Source: Rossellomorea vietnamensis (GTDB lineage Bacteria; Bacillota; Bacilli; Bacillales; Bacillaceae_B). From it: a DNA stretch of 64,000 nucleotides. Below are positions 51,146-59,971 of the stretch, one piece after another. The notes beneath the pieces were generated by a model. The model was not told the DNA's origin and ran no database searches. It worked only from the letters and a program-made list of their open reading frames with translations. The position numbers were made by a program, and so were the translations under genes. The stretch lies in the NCBI RefSeq assembly GCF_008180415.1, contig NZ_VTEI01000003.1, positions 581,556 through 645,555 on the forward strand, given 5' to 3'. Each line of letters starts with the position of its first letter. The stretch's first letter is position 1.

Positions 51146-52666
51146 ATGAATATTGACTTTACATCACAGGAACAGTTAGGAATCAACCGCCTCTGGGGAA
51201 AAGAGAAGAGAGAAATTTCAAATGTCAATTATGACTCTAGACGAGTGCAGGAGAATGCTGCGTTTGTTTGTGTAAGCGGTGAAAAGCACGATGGGCATTC
51301 CTTCCTTGAAGATGCGATCCGTAATGGAGCAGTTGTACTGGCCGGGGAAAACGCTAAGGTGTTTGAAAAAGCCAGTAGAAAGTATCCGGACCGGACATTT
51401 CTTCTTGTAGAGGATGCCAGGGCATTCCTTGCGCAATTGTCAATTGTGTTTTATAAAAGTATCCACGAAAAGCTGACCACTATCGGGGTGACGGGAACGA
51501 ACGGGAAAACCACTGTCACTGCCTATGTAAAATCCTTGATGACCTTGCTCGGAACACCGACCGGCTCAATCGGGACGACCGGCATTATTTCTTCCTCTGG
51601 AAAAATCAATCTGAAGAAAAGTACGCCGACTACTCCGGAATCTTCTGATTTACATTACATTTTTGATGAGTTCCATCAGCGCGGTGATCAGGCTGCTGCC
51701 ATGGAAGTATCCTCGGTTGCCACAGAACAAAAAAGGGTGGAAGGAATAGAGTTTGATATCGCCATACATACCAACCTCTCTCCTGAACACTTGGAGTTTC
51801 ATGGAACATTTGAAAACTACAAAGAAGCCAAACTTAAACTATTCAGGCAGGCTAAAAAAGCAGTGGTAAATATCGATGATGACGGCATGGGCAAGGATAT
51901 CCTGGACATGTATCCCGGGGAAGTACTTACTTACAGCCTTGATAGAAGGTCTGAAGCGGATGTAAAAGCGTCCAATTTAAGAACCATCGGCCACGAGACC
52001 TTTTTTGAACTAAAGGTTCACGATGAGTCTTATATTGTCAGAGTGCCGGTCATCGGAAACTATAACGTAGCCAATATACTTGCTGCTATATGCACAGCCC
52101 TGCACTCAGGTTATTCGATTCATCAGATCCTGCTGGCTCTGCCTTCGGTTGAAGGGCCTGAAGGAAGGTTTGAAATTCTGACAGAGTACGGAAACCGAAA
52201 GATCCTTCTTGATTATGCCCACACACCGGCTGCCCTTGACAATTTGCTTAGGGAAGTCAAAAAACTTGAGTACAAACGATTGATTGTCCTGATTACCGGA
52301 ATAGGAATCAGGGATAAATCCAAAATGCCGCTAATGGCAGAAACGATTGACGGAAAAGCAGATGAGATTGTTGTTTCCGTTGATCACCCTGACTTTAATG
52401 ATCCTGATGAGATCATCAGCAATGTTCTTGAAGGCTTCTCTGATCCCTCTGCTGAAAATATTTACACTGAGAGGACCAGAGCAGAAGGAGTGCTGTCCGC
52501 CCTTGCACTCAGCAACGAAGAGGACCTCATTCTGCTGACAAGCGGCTGTATCAATGGAGCCCAAATCGTCGAAGGAAAAGAAATTCCCCACTCGGATAAA
52601 GAGGTGATCGCGGAATACTTCAAGGACGATAAAACGGATTACGATTACGACTATATTCAGGCATGA
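51146..52666 (+). CDS. MurE-like Mur ligase paralogue, substrate motif altered
   Basis: A 506-residue protein of the MurE branch of Mur ligases (UMAG-tripeptide synthetase). It has N-terminal substrate domain (YDSRRVQENAAFVCVSG), ATP loop GTNGKTT (117-123), TTPES (162-166), HTNLSPEHLEFHG, GNYNVAN (304-310) and DYAHTP (356-361). The amino-acid selection motif DNPR (meso-DAP) or DNPA (Lys) reads DHPD (413-416), and GGDRDxxKRP reads GIRDKSKMP. It stands alone, not in a dcw cluster. It probably joins a different amino acid or acts on another substrate (inference). GGGAGAG precedes the ATG. Confidence 0.82.
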   Translation: MNIDFTSQEQLGINRLWGKEKREISNVNYDSRRVQENAAFVCVSGEKHDGHSFLEDAIRNGAVVLAGENAKVFEKASRKYPDRTFLLVEDARAFLAQLSIVFYKSIHEKLTTIGVTGTNGKTTVTAYVKSLMTLLGTPTGSIGTTGIISSSGKINLKKSTPTTPESSDLHYIFDEFHQRGDQAAAMEVSSVATEQKRVEGIEFDIAIHTNLSPEHLEFHGTFENYKEAKLKLFRQAKKAVVNIDDDGMGKDILDMYPGEVLTYSLDRRSEADVKASNLRTIGHETFFELKVHDESYIVRVPVIGNYNVANILAAICTALHSGYSIHQILLALPSVEGPEGRFEILTEYGNRKILLDYAHTPAALDNLLREVKKLEYKRLIVLITGIGIRDKSKMPLMAETIDGKADEIVVSVDHPDFNDPDEIISNVLEGFSDPSAENIYTERTRAEGVLSALALSNEEDLILLTSGCINGAQIVEGKEIPHSDKEVIAEYFKDDKTDYDYDYIQA

Positions 52667-52712
52667 TATTGGAACAATGGCTTGTCCGGCTTCAGGGAAG
52701 ACTGAAGCTGGC

Positions 52713-52752
52713 AAAGGGCGAAACCGGCAATGGTTTCGCCCTTTATTTTTTC
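52713..52752 (+). terminator. Rho-independent terminator (murE-like gene)
   Basis: AAAGGGCGAAACC / GGTTTCGCCCTTT stem followed by ATTTTTT. Confidence 0.88.
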
Positions 52753-52781
52753 AATTACTCTTCTTATAGGTGTTGTTGCAA

Positions 52782-52948
52782 GGCACTTTTCGTAAACTTT
52801 GTTGCTATTGATACTATTCCGAAGAAAGATCAATATCAAGAAAAGAAAAAAGCTAATCTCCCCCGCTAAGAGATAAAACTCTTAGTAACCGGTGAAAAAT
52901 CCGGCTCTTGATATTTTTCCGAAAGCAGCAATATATGCGAAAACAGCC
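52782..52948. mobile_element. MITE-like element, copy E
   Basis: A 167-bp element with ends GGCACTTTTCGTAAACTTTG and, inverted, GGCTGTTTTCGCATATATTG. It is flanked by TGTTGCAA and TTTTGCAA (7 of 8 identical). It lies between the murE-like terminator and the phosphodiesterase gene; the remaining gap to 53204 shows no gene. Confidence 0.85.
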
Positions 52949-53204
52949 TTTTGCAAAGTTTGCGGCCGTTTTAAAGAGCAGCAGTGAAAAAGCATCAAAG
53001 AACACCATTCTCTATGGAAAAATGAAAGCCGTAAATCCGCTTCACGGCCCCGTATCCCTGGACCCCAAGCCGGCAGGATGCTATGCAGAATGGTGATTGT
53101 AAAGTTTTCGCTTCCATTTAAATCCTTTCTGGTCTAATCCAGGTTTTCTGTTATATTTAATACATATAGTGAATTTTTTAAATATTTTGATTGCGGAGGC
53201 TTTC

Positions 53205-54512
53205 ATGGAACAACTTACTGACCACTTGATTGTTATTTCATTCGACTGTCTTTCTTCTTTGGATTTTCCCACACTGACCGAACTCCCTAACTTTAAAGCA
53301 TTTTTAAGGAAAGGAGCCTATTGCAAAGCTGTCGAAACGATTTATCCTTCCGTCACCTATCCATGCCACGCCACTATCGTGACCGGCAACTTCCCGAACA
53401 GACATGGAGTCATCAACAATACTCACCTGCAGCCTGGCAGCGCCTCTCCTGACTGGTATTGGCACAGACATCATATCAAAGGGACTACACTCTATGATGA
53501 GGCAAAACGAGCAGGCTTTACGACTGCTGCCTTACTATGGCCTGTAACCGCCAAGGCGAATATCGACTACAATATGCCTGAAATATTCGCCAACCGGCCC
53601 TGGCATCACCAAGTAGCCGTCTCTCTCTGGAATGGCAGCACTTCTTTTCAGCTGGAAATGAACCGGCGCTTCGGCCACATCCGTAATGGGCTGTTTCAGC
53701 CGGAGCTGGACGACTTTGTACTTGAATCAACGGTTGAAACCATTTGCAAGAAAAAACCCAACCTCATGCTCATCCATTTTACCGACCTGGATTCCAACCG
53801 ACACTATCATGGATTCTCTTCTGAGGAGGCATATGCGGCTTTGAAAAGACATGACGAGCGTCTGGGCAGAATCCTGTCAGCCTTGAAAGATGCCGGCATA
53901 TATGACAATTCAACCATTATAGCCCTTGGCGACCACAGCGCTCTCGATGAATCCAAAGCAATTAAACCTAATGTCCTATTGAAGGAAAAGGGCTTGATCA
54001 GCGTAAACGACACCGGGCGAGTGATTGATTGGAAAGCTTATTGCAAAAGCTGCGACGGCTCGGCATATATATACGTTAAAGACCCACATGATCACGAAAC
54101 ACTGAAAGCCGCAGAAGGGATTTTGCGGGGTCTTTTAGAGGATGAAAAGAACGGTATTGAACATATCATAACCGGTAAAGAAGCCCGGAAAAAAGGAGCT
54201 GACGGGAACTGTGCTTTCATGATTGAAGCTCTAAAAGGCTTTTACATCAAAGAAGGGCTCGAGGGAAGTTATCTGGATGAAATCACTCCTGAAGATGTCC
54301 AATCTGGAAAATATACGTATGCTTCCCATGGGTATTCACCGAACAAGCCGGATTATCATACGATTTTGATGGCTTCCGGTAAAGGGATACGCGAGGGGGC
54401 CATCATCCCGGCCATGCACCTTGTGGATGAAGGGCCGACATTTGCCAGGCTGCTGGGGATTCACTTGGGAGAAACAGACGGGCAAATCGTCCAAGACCTG
54501 CTGAAACTGTAA
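53205..54512 (+). CDS. Alkaline phosphatase superfamily / nucleotide pyrophosphatase-type phosphodiesterase
   Basis: A 435-residue ectonucleotide-pyrophosphatase-like enzyme. Metal and nucleophile positions are visible: SFDCL (Asp near 13), the nucleophile Thr in YPSVTYPCHATIVTG, GDHSALDE and the late His in SHGYSPNKPDYHT. It has no signal peptide, so it is intracellular. The substrate is unknown (nucleotide or lipid-linked phosphate). GGAGG precedes the ATG at 53205; the upstream frame to 53169 has no site. Followed by the yxiO-like gene. Confidence 0.87.
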   Translation: MEQLTDHLIVISFDCLSSLDFPTLTELPNFKAFLRKGAYCKAVETIYPSVTYPCHATIVTGNFPNRHGVINNTHLQPGSASPDWYWHRHHIKGTTLYDEAKRAGFTTAALLWPVTAKANIDYNMPEIFANRPWHHQVAVSLWNGSTSFQLEMNRRFGHIRNGLFQPELDDFVLESTVETICKKKPNLMLIHFTDLDSNRHYHGFSSEEAYAALKRHDERLGRILSALKDAGIYDNSTIIALGDHSALDESKAIKPNVLLKEKGLISVNDTGRVIDWKAYCKSCDGSAYIYVKDPHDHETLKAAEGILRGLLEDEKNGIEHIITGKEARKKGADGNCAFMIEALKGFYIKEGLEGSYLDEITPEDVQSGKYTYASHGYSPNKPDYHTILMASGKGIREGAIIPAMHLVDEGPTFARLLGIHLGETDGQIVQDLLKL

Positions 54513-54600
54513 ATCTTATGTAAAGTTTACGGGCTTTTCATTTTCTTCACTGCTTTTCTTGTACAATAAAATTGAAATCGTTTCCAGGAGGTCAATGCTG

Positions 54601-55884
54601 ATGAAAAGTTTTTCGAAAGAAGAAAACAGCTGGATGTTCTATGATTGGGCTAACTCGGCGTATTCCATCATAATCTCAACGGCGGTTTTTCCATTGTTCT
54701 ACAAGGCAGCCGCCACCAATGCGGGAGTAAGCGCATCCGATTCTACTGCTTACTTGGGATACACGATCGCCATCGCTACTTTTATATTGGCTATGCTCGG
54801 TCCGATCCTTGGAACTATTGCCGATTATAAAGGGTTCAAGAAGAAGTTTTTCACATTCTTCTTTGGCTTGGGAATCACAGCTACAGCCGTGCTGGCTTTC
54901 ATTCCAAGTGACCAATGGCTCATCCTTTTAATCTGTTATACCTTCGCTGCAGTCGGTTCGGCCGGAGCAAATGTATTCTATGACGCCTTCCTTACCGATG
55001 TGACCTCGGATGAGAGAATGAACAGAGTGTCTGCGCGAGGCTTTGGACTTGGATATATCGGAAGCACCATTCCATTCCTCATCAGTATTGCCATCATTGT
55101 ACTGTCGCAGAGCGGGACCATTCCCCTTTCAACCACGATCGCAAGTAAGACCGCTTTTCTTATAACTGCTTTGTGGTGGGGATTGTTTGCCATTCCCATG
55201 TTTAAAAATGTCCATCAGCGCTACTATATTGAGCCGGAGCCTAAGCCGGTCGTCAACAGCTTCAAGCGTCTTGCGAAAACATTTAAAGAAATCAAAAAAT
55301 ACCGTGCCTTATTCTTATTTCTGCTTGCTTACTTCTTTTATATTGACGGTGTCGGCACCATCATCACTATGTCGACAGCCTATGGGTCGGACCTTGGCAT
55401 ATCATCCACAAGCCTTCTCATCATCTTATTTGTCACCCAGGTCGTGGCAGCTCCATTTGCCATTCTTTACGGAAGGCTTTCTGAAAAATTCACGGGAAAG
55501 AAAATGCTCTATGTCGGCATCATCATTTATATCTTTGTTTGTATCTATGCTTATTTCCTGGAAACGACGCTAGACTTCTGGATACTCGCGATGCTTGTTG
55601 CCACATCTCAGGGAGGGATTCAGGCTTTAAGCAGATCGTATTTTGCCAAGTTGGTTCCTAAACAAAACTCCAATGAATTTTTCGGTTTTTATAATATCTT
55701 TGGAAAATTCGCCTCCATCATGGGACCGCTCCTTGTCGCGGTGACTGCTCAGGTGACAGGCGATTCCAGTACAGGTGTTTTCAGTCTAGTCATTCTATTC
55801 ATCATTGGCATCATTATTCTATCCCGGGTTCCTGAACCGAAACAGCATCTTGCTCCTATAGATGCAGGCAACCTGAAGATGTAA
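54601..55884 (+). CDS. yxiO: MFS transporter, Atg22/YxiO-like
   Basis: A 427-residue major facilitator with 11-12 helices of the Atg22-like group; YxiO is the B. subtilis relative. The motif GTIADYKGFKKKFF is the loop-2 MFS signature, and KEENSWMFYDWANSAYS at the N-terminus is typical of the Atg22-like branch. The substrate is unknown, possibly amino acids. AGGAGG fits ATG 54595 or 54601; spacing favours 54601. The transcript would run into the 52-bp array, which is closed by a terminator. Confidence 0.87.
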   Translation: MKSFSKEENSWMFYDWANSAYSIIISTAVFPLFYKAAATNAGVSASDSTAYLGYTIAIATFILAMLGPILGTIADYKGFKKKFFTFFFGLGITATAVLAFIPSDQWLILLICYTFAAVGSAGANVFYDAFLTDVTSDERMNRVSARGFGLGYIGSTIPFLISIAIIVLSQSGTIPLSTTIASKTAFLITALWWGLFAIPMFKNVHQRYYIEPEPKPVVNSFKRLAKTFKEIKKYRALFLFLLAYFFYIDGVGTIITMSTAYGSDLGISSTSLLIILFVTQVVAAPFAILYGRLSEKFTGKKMLYVGIIIYIFVCIYAYFLETTLDFWILAMLVATSQGGIQALSRSYFAKLVPKQNSNEFFGFYNIFGKFASIMGPLLVAVTAQVTGDSSTGVFSLVILFIIGIIILSRVPEPKQHLAPIDAGNLKM

Positions 55885-55906
55885 ATGCCTCAAAAAGCAC
55901 TGCCTG

Positions 55907-56876
55907 GTTAATCACCATACTTCAGCGGTGATTTCCCATTTTAGTAGGATGTTTAACGACTAATCACTATACTTCAGTGGCGATTTCCCATTTTAGTAGG
56001 GTGTTTAACGACTAATCACTATACTTCAGCAGCGATTTCTGATTTTAATAGGGTGTTTAACGACTAATCACTATCTTCAGCGGTGATTTCCCATTTTAGT
56101 ATAGTGTTTAACGACTAATCACCCTACTTCAGCGGTGATTTCCCATTTTAGTATAGTGTTTACAAGGTAATCACTATACTTCAGCGGTGATTTCCCATTT
56201 TAGTATAGTGTTTAACGACTAATCACCATACTTCAGCGGTGATTTCCCATTTTAGTATAGTGTTTAACGACTAATCACTATACTTCAGCGATGATTTCCC
56301 ATTTTAGTATAGTGTTTAACGACTAATCACCATACTTCAGCGATGATTTCCCATTTTAGTATAGTGTTTAACGACTAATCACCATACTTCAGCAGCGATT
56401 TCCCATTTTAGTATAGTGTTTACAGGTTAATCACTATACTTCAGCGATGATTTCCCATTTTAGTATAGTGTTTAACGACTAATCACCATACTTCAGCAGC
56501 GATTTACCATTTTAGTATAGTGTTTACAGGTTAATCACTATACTTCAGCGGTGATTTCCCATTTTAGTATAGTGTTTAACGACTAATCACTATACTTCAG
56601 CGATGATTTCCCATTTTAGTATAGTGTTTAACGACTAATCACTATACTTCAGCGATGATTTCCCATTTTAGTATAGTGTTTAACGACTAATCACCCTACT
56701 TCAGCGATGATTTCCCATTTTAGTATAGTGTTTAACGACTAATCACCCTACTTCAGCAGCGATTTACCATTTTAGTATAGTGTTTACAGGTTAATCACTA
56801 TACTTCAGCGGTGATTTCCCATTTTAGTAGGGTGTTTAACGACTAATCACCCTACTTCAGCAGCGATTTACCATTC
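55907..56876. repeat. Large tandem array, 52-bp unit, about 19 copies
   Basis: TAATCAC recurs every 52 bp (for example 56168 and 56220) from about 55909 to 56843. The unit reads GTTTAACGACTAATCACTAT, ACTTCAGCGGTGATTTCCCA, TTTTAGTATAGT. AGTATAGTG and CACTATACT form a 9-bp inverted repeat, and in some units both arms change together to AGTAGGGTG/CACCCTACT. Four units replace TAACGAC by TACARG. Located 3' of yxiO, before a plus-strand terminator. Confidence 0.95.
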
Positions 56877-56899
56877 ATACAACCATTGGTATCAAAATG

Positions 56900-56934
56900 A
56901 AACGTCCTGTGAGGGTTCCCAGGACGTTTTTTTA
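56900..56934 (+). terminator. Rho-independent terminator
   Basis: AACGTCCTG / CAGGACGTT with a loop of about 9 nt and seven T. It is on the plus strand at the end of the 52-bp array, so the array lies inside the yxiO transcript's 3' region. Confidence 0.85.
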
Positions 56935-57073
56935 TTACTTAGTGTACAATGCCAATTACTTTTATAAAATTTTCGGGTGACTTTTCTTTGGAATATTTGC
57001 CTGGTATAGCTGATTCAATGCACTTTTGCGCTATCAGGAGAATCAAGAGTATCCATGACATTGAGCGGATCTT

Positions 57074-58036
57074 TTATGAATGTGCTGGAAAAAGGATTTT
57101 AAAATCTCCATACCCCTCTTTATCCAAATCTTTCACAGGAATGAACCTTAGTGCAGCTGAATTGATGCAGTACCGCAGCCCGTTTTTACCCGGACCATCC
57201 TCAAAAACATGTCCCAAGTGGGAATCAGCTTCACGGCTTCGCACTTCGACTCTGGTCATTCTGTGACTCAAATCATATTTTTCTTTTACGCTTGCAGACA
57301 TAACAGGCTTGGTGAAGCTGGGCCAGCCGCATCCGCTGTCATACTGGTCTTTTGACGTAAAAAGTGGTTCCCCGGAAACGATATCGACATAGATTCCTTC
57401 CCTTTCATTATTCCAATATTCATTTTCAAAAGGAGGCTCTGTACCATTTTCCTGTGTGACTTGGTATTGAATCTCTGTGAGTTTTTCTTTGAGATGTGAT
57501 GTGTCCTTTGGCCAGTGCTCTTTCAAAAACTCCTGCCTGCCGGATCCCCTGCGGTAAAGTTCGTATCTGAAATTATTTCTCTTATAAAATTCCTGATGAT
57601 AGTCTTCCGCCGGATAAAATGCTTGGGCTGGGAGGATTTCGGTTGCAATTAGATTTTGGAACTTCCCGCTTTCCTGCAGGTCCCGCTTCGACTTTTCCGC
57701 TACAGCCATTTGTTTTTCGTTATGGTAATAGATAGCTGTCGTATAAGCACTTCCCCTGTCACTGAATTGTCCTCCGTCATCTGTCGGATCAATCTGCTGC
57801 CAGTACAGCTCCAGAAGTTCTTCATATGGGAACACCTCAGGATCAAAGACGATTTGAACAGCCTCCCTGTGACCTGTTTGCCCTGATACTACTTCTTTAT
57901 AAGACGGATTTTCAGTACCTCCCCCCGTGTATCCTGATACTATCTCCTTGATGCCTTCCCTCTCATCAAAAGGAGAAACCATGCACCAGAAACATCCGCC
58001 GGCAAAGGTTGCTTTTTCATATTGCGGTTTTGTCAT
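57074..58036 (-). CDS. msrAB: Bifunctional peptide methionine sulfoxide reductase MsrA/MsrB
   Basis: A 320-residue fusion that reduces both S- and R-methionine sulfoxide in proteins. MsrA domain: GGCFWCM with catalytic Cys15 (about 6-160). MsrB domain: about 185-310, with [39 protein letters not shown] and the nucleophile Cys in [11 protein letters not shown]. The zinc-type CxxC pairs are absent. ATG 58036 is behind AAAAGGAGG; the frame upstream passes through a parS-like palindrome and is not coding. There is no signal peptide. Confidence 0.95.
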   Translation of the reverse strand: MTKPQYEKATFAGGCFWCMVSPFDEREGIKEIVSGYTGGGTENPSYKEVVSGQTGHREAVQIVFDPEVFPYEELLELYWQQIDPTDDGGQFSDRGSAYTTAIYYHNEKQMAVAEKSKRDLQESGKFQNLIATEILPAQAFYPAEDYHQEFYKRNNFRYELYRRGSGRQEFLKEHWPKDTSHLKEKLTEIQYQVTQENGTEPPFENEYWNNEREGIYVDIVSGEPLFTSKDQYDSGCGWPSFTKPVMSASVKEKYDLSHRMTRVEVRSREADSHLGHVFEDGPGKNGLRYCINSAALRFIPVKDLDKEGYGDFKILFPAHS

Positions 58037-58055
58037 CGTTTTCCTCCTTTTAAAA

Positions 58056-58071
58056 GGTTTCACGTGAAACA
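58056..58071. other. parS-like site, one mismatch
   Basis: GGTTTCACGTGAAACA (minus strand TGTTTCACGTGAAACC) matches the parS consensus TGTTNCACGTGAAACA at all but one end base. It is 52 kb from the perfect site at 6127, in the short gap between the VOC stop and msrAB. Confidence 0.75.
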
Positions 58072-58073
58072 TT

Positions 58074-58490
58074 TTAATCTATTGTATATCTCTTTTTAAA
58101 GTCAGGACTAAGCTCGCTCCATACATCGAACATATTGCCGTCCATATCCCAAAAGACAAAGTTCCGGCCGGCATGGCCCCGATCTTCAATGTCCCCAGTC
58201 TTAATTTTTTGCTGTTTGAATTTGTGGTGAAGTTCTTCCAATGCAGACAGACCGTCCACTTCAAATGTTAATGAAAAGTGTTCCTCTCCATTCTTATCAA
58301 AAAAACCCGCCGATTGGTTACCGCCGGCCTTCACAAGAAAAAAGCTCTGATTGGCTAGGTTTAAAATGGCTTTATCGCTATCCTGATAGCTTATTTCCGC
58401 TCCAAGGTTCACAGAGTACCACTGAGCAGATGATGCTGGGTTTTGCACAGGAAGATAAGTAGCCCCAACTCTTACTAATTTTTCATTCAT
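58074..58490 (-). CDS. VOC family protein
   Basis: A 138-residue glyoxalase-fold protein ([40 protein letters not shown]), probably metal-dependent or a binding protein; substrate unknown. Its ATG overlaps the stop of the AAC(3)-type gene by one base (TGATG), so it is translationally coupled to it. The parS-like site follows directly. Confidence 0.85.
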   Translation of the reverse strand: MNEKLVRVGATYLPVQNPASSAQWYSVNLGAEISYQDSDKAILNLANQSFFLVKAGGNQSAGFFDKNGEEHFSLTFEVDGLSALEELHHKFKQQKIKTGDIEDRGHAGRNFVFWDMDGNMFDVWSELSPDFKKRYTID

Positions 58491-59314
58491 CACTCTTCCA
58501 TTCCCTTCTTTTCATTTCTTTCTTGAAGCCATCTTCGTGCAAAATCAACTAATTCACGCTGCTCCATAAGCCTGCAGTCAGCTTTCCCGATCACTGATGT
58601 TTTAATAGTATACTTTCCCTCGAATTCCTTTCCGAGTTCATCAAAAGGATCGGAATCGTATAAAATCTCTTCGTAGTTTTTCCATATACGGTTTCCACCC
58701 TCCATCATCGCAGTCCCTTTTTTGACCTTCTGCCGGTTGCTAATACTGTGTTCTGCAAAATGGAGGGATGTATTGCTTTCATGTGTAACACCGATCAGGA
58801 GCACACTTCCTTTTAATTCATAGATTTTTGCCAGAGGTGAATCTGAGCCAAATCCTTCCTCTATCGGCTGCTCGCTTAGGATGTACCCTGCGTGTTTTCC
58901 CCATGCAGCAAAGGAGTACACAGGATGGCTGCTTCTGCTTACTCCAGGGAAATCCCTAAACACGTCTGCTATTTTCCCCATTCCTCTTGAAGGAGTCACG
59001 TCCGGATCATAGGCAGGCATCTCATCCCTGATAATCTGCCACCAACTCTCCGGAACAGGCGGGTTTTCCCACTCTGCCGGGTCAGAGTTATCTGCAGATT
59101 GAGCAGGCATTATCAGCGTCCCTTCTTTCCCTACTGCTTCCATCAAGGCAGCTACTACAGCAACAGCACCACCGCATACCCACCCTAAGGAACTTAAAGA
59201 AGAGTGTACGATGAGAACCATCCCCTTTTCGATACCCATGTTTCTAAAATCCCCAACCAGACTTGCAGTCGTGTTTGGATTCTCTAACTGCTGAATCGCT
59301 TCTTTTTCATTCAT
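58490..59314 (-). CDS. AAC(3)/YokD-type N-acetyltransferase
   Basis: A 274-residue protein of the antibiotic_NAT family (aminoglycoside 3-N-acetyltransferase fold), with VHSSLSSLGWVCGGA near the N-terminus, the catalytic-type SRSSHPVYSFAAWG and LLIGVTHESNTSLHFAEH. B. subtilis YokD has the same fold. The substrate is unknown; antibiotic resistance should not be assumed. First gene of a coupled pair with a VOC protein. Confidence 0.87.
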   Translation of the reverse strand: MNEKEAIQQLENPNTTASLVGDFRNMGIEKGMVLIVHSSLSSLGWVCGGAVAVVAALMEAVGKEGTLIMPAQSADNSDPAEWENPPVPESWWQIIRDEMPAYDPDVTPSRGMGKIADVFRDFPGVSRSSHPVYSFAAWGKHAGYILSEQPIEEGFGSDSPLAKIYELKGSVLLIGVTHESNTSLHFAEHSISNRQKVKKGTAMMEGGNRIWKNYEEILYDSDPFDELGKEFEGKYTIKTSVIGKADCRLMEQRELVDFARRWLQERNEKKGMEE

Positions 59315-59488
59315 GAAGAACGTCCCCTTACTCTCTAATTAAAATTGAATTATATTTACCTTTTATTATGTACACTTTGCTATGTTTTTTCAATTTTCGG
59401 TAATTTATACTCACTGTTGAACCATATTTTAGAAAATGCTATAGTTAGAGTGAAATATTCTGAAAAATTTGAAATGTTATCGTAACAT

Positions 59489-59865
59489 CAAAAGCGTAAG
59501 CGCCTTGTCCAGCCCCGACAGGCAAATGTTCTCAAGAGAAAAAAAGGCGGTCTTTCCTTTTATTCTCTTGAGGTTATTTGACCCCGAGGGGCTAGGCGCT
59601 GAAGCTGGACGCCTCAAAAGCGTAAGCGCCTTGATCAGCCCCGACAGGCAAATGTTCTCAAGAGAAAAAAAGGCGGTCTTTCCTTTTATTCTCTGAGGGT
59701 TATTTGACCCCGAGGGGCTAGGCGCTGAAGCTCGACGGATCAAAAGCGAAAGCGCCTTGTCCAGCTCCGACAGGCAAATGTTCCGCAGAGAAAAAAAGGC
59801 GGTCTTTCCTTTTATTCTCTGCGGGTTATTTGACCCCGAGGAGCTGGGCGCTGAAGCTCGACGAG
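59489..59865. repeat. Three tandem copies of the hairpin repeat
   Basis: CAAAAGCGWAAGCGCC starts at 59489, 59614 and 59741 (125 and 127 bp apart). Each copy can pair AAGCGCC with GGCGCT, AGCCCC with GGGGCT, CAAAT with ATTTG, and an inner stem that differs between copies but stays paired (CTCAAGAG/CTCTTGAG; CGCAGAGAA/TTCTCTGCG). Open frames of 75 and 136 codons across it are by-products of the repeat. It lies between the AAC(3) gene and the ABC permeases. Confidence 0.85.
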
Positions 59866-59971
59866 GAAAGAGCATAGTTAAAGTCAACCATGGAAGTGAA
59901 TATTAAAATTTTCTACGCATTTAGAAACGGCAGTTATCCACTGCCTTATCGATAAAAAAGGAGGCTTTCCC

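Noticed and set aside
55907..56876. CRISPR array
   Set aside because: The 52-bp units are contiguous with no unique spacers, and no cas gene is nearby.
58490..59314. Aminoglycoside resistance gene
   Set aside because: The AAC(3)/YokD fold is common in Bacillus chromosomes without resistance; no mobile context or resistance partner is present.
59469..59887. Open frames of 75 codons (plus) and 136 codons (minus)
   Set aside because: They run through the three tandem hairpin repeats and repeat themselves internally with the DNA unit; no ribosome site and no family resemblance.
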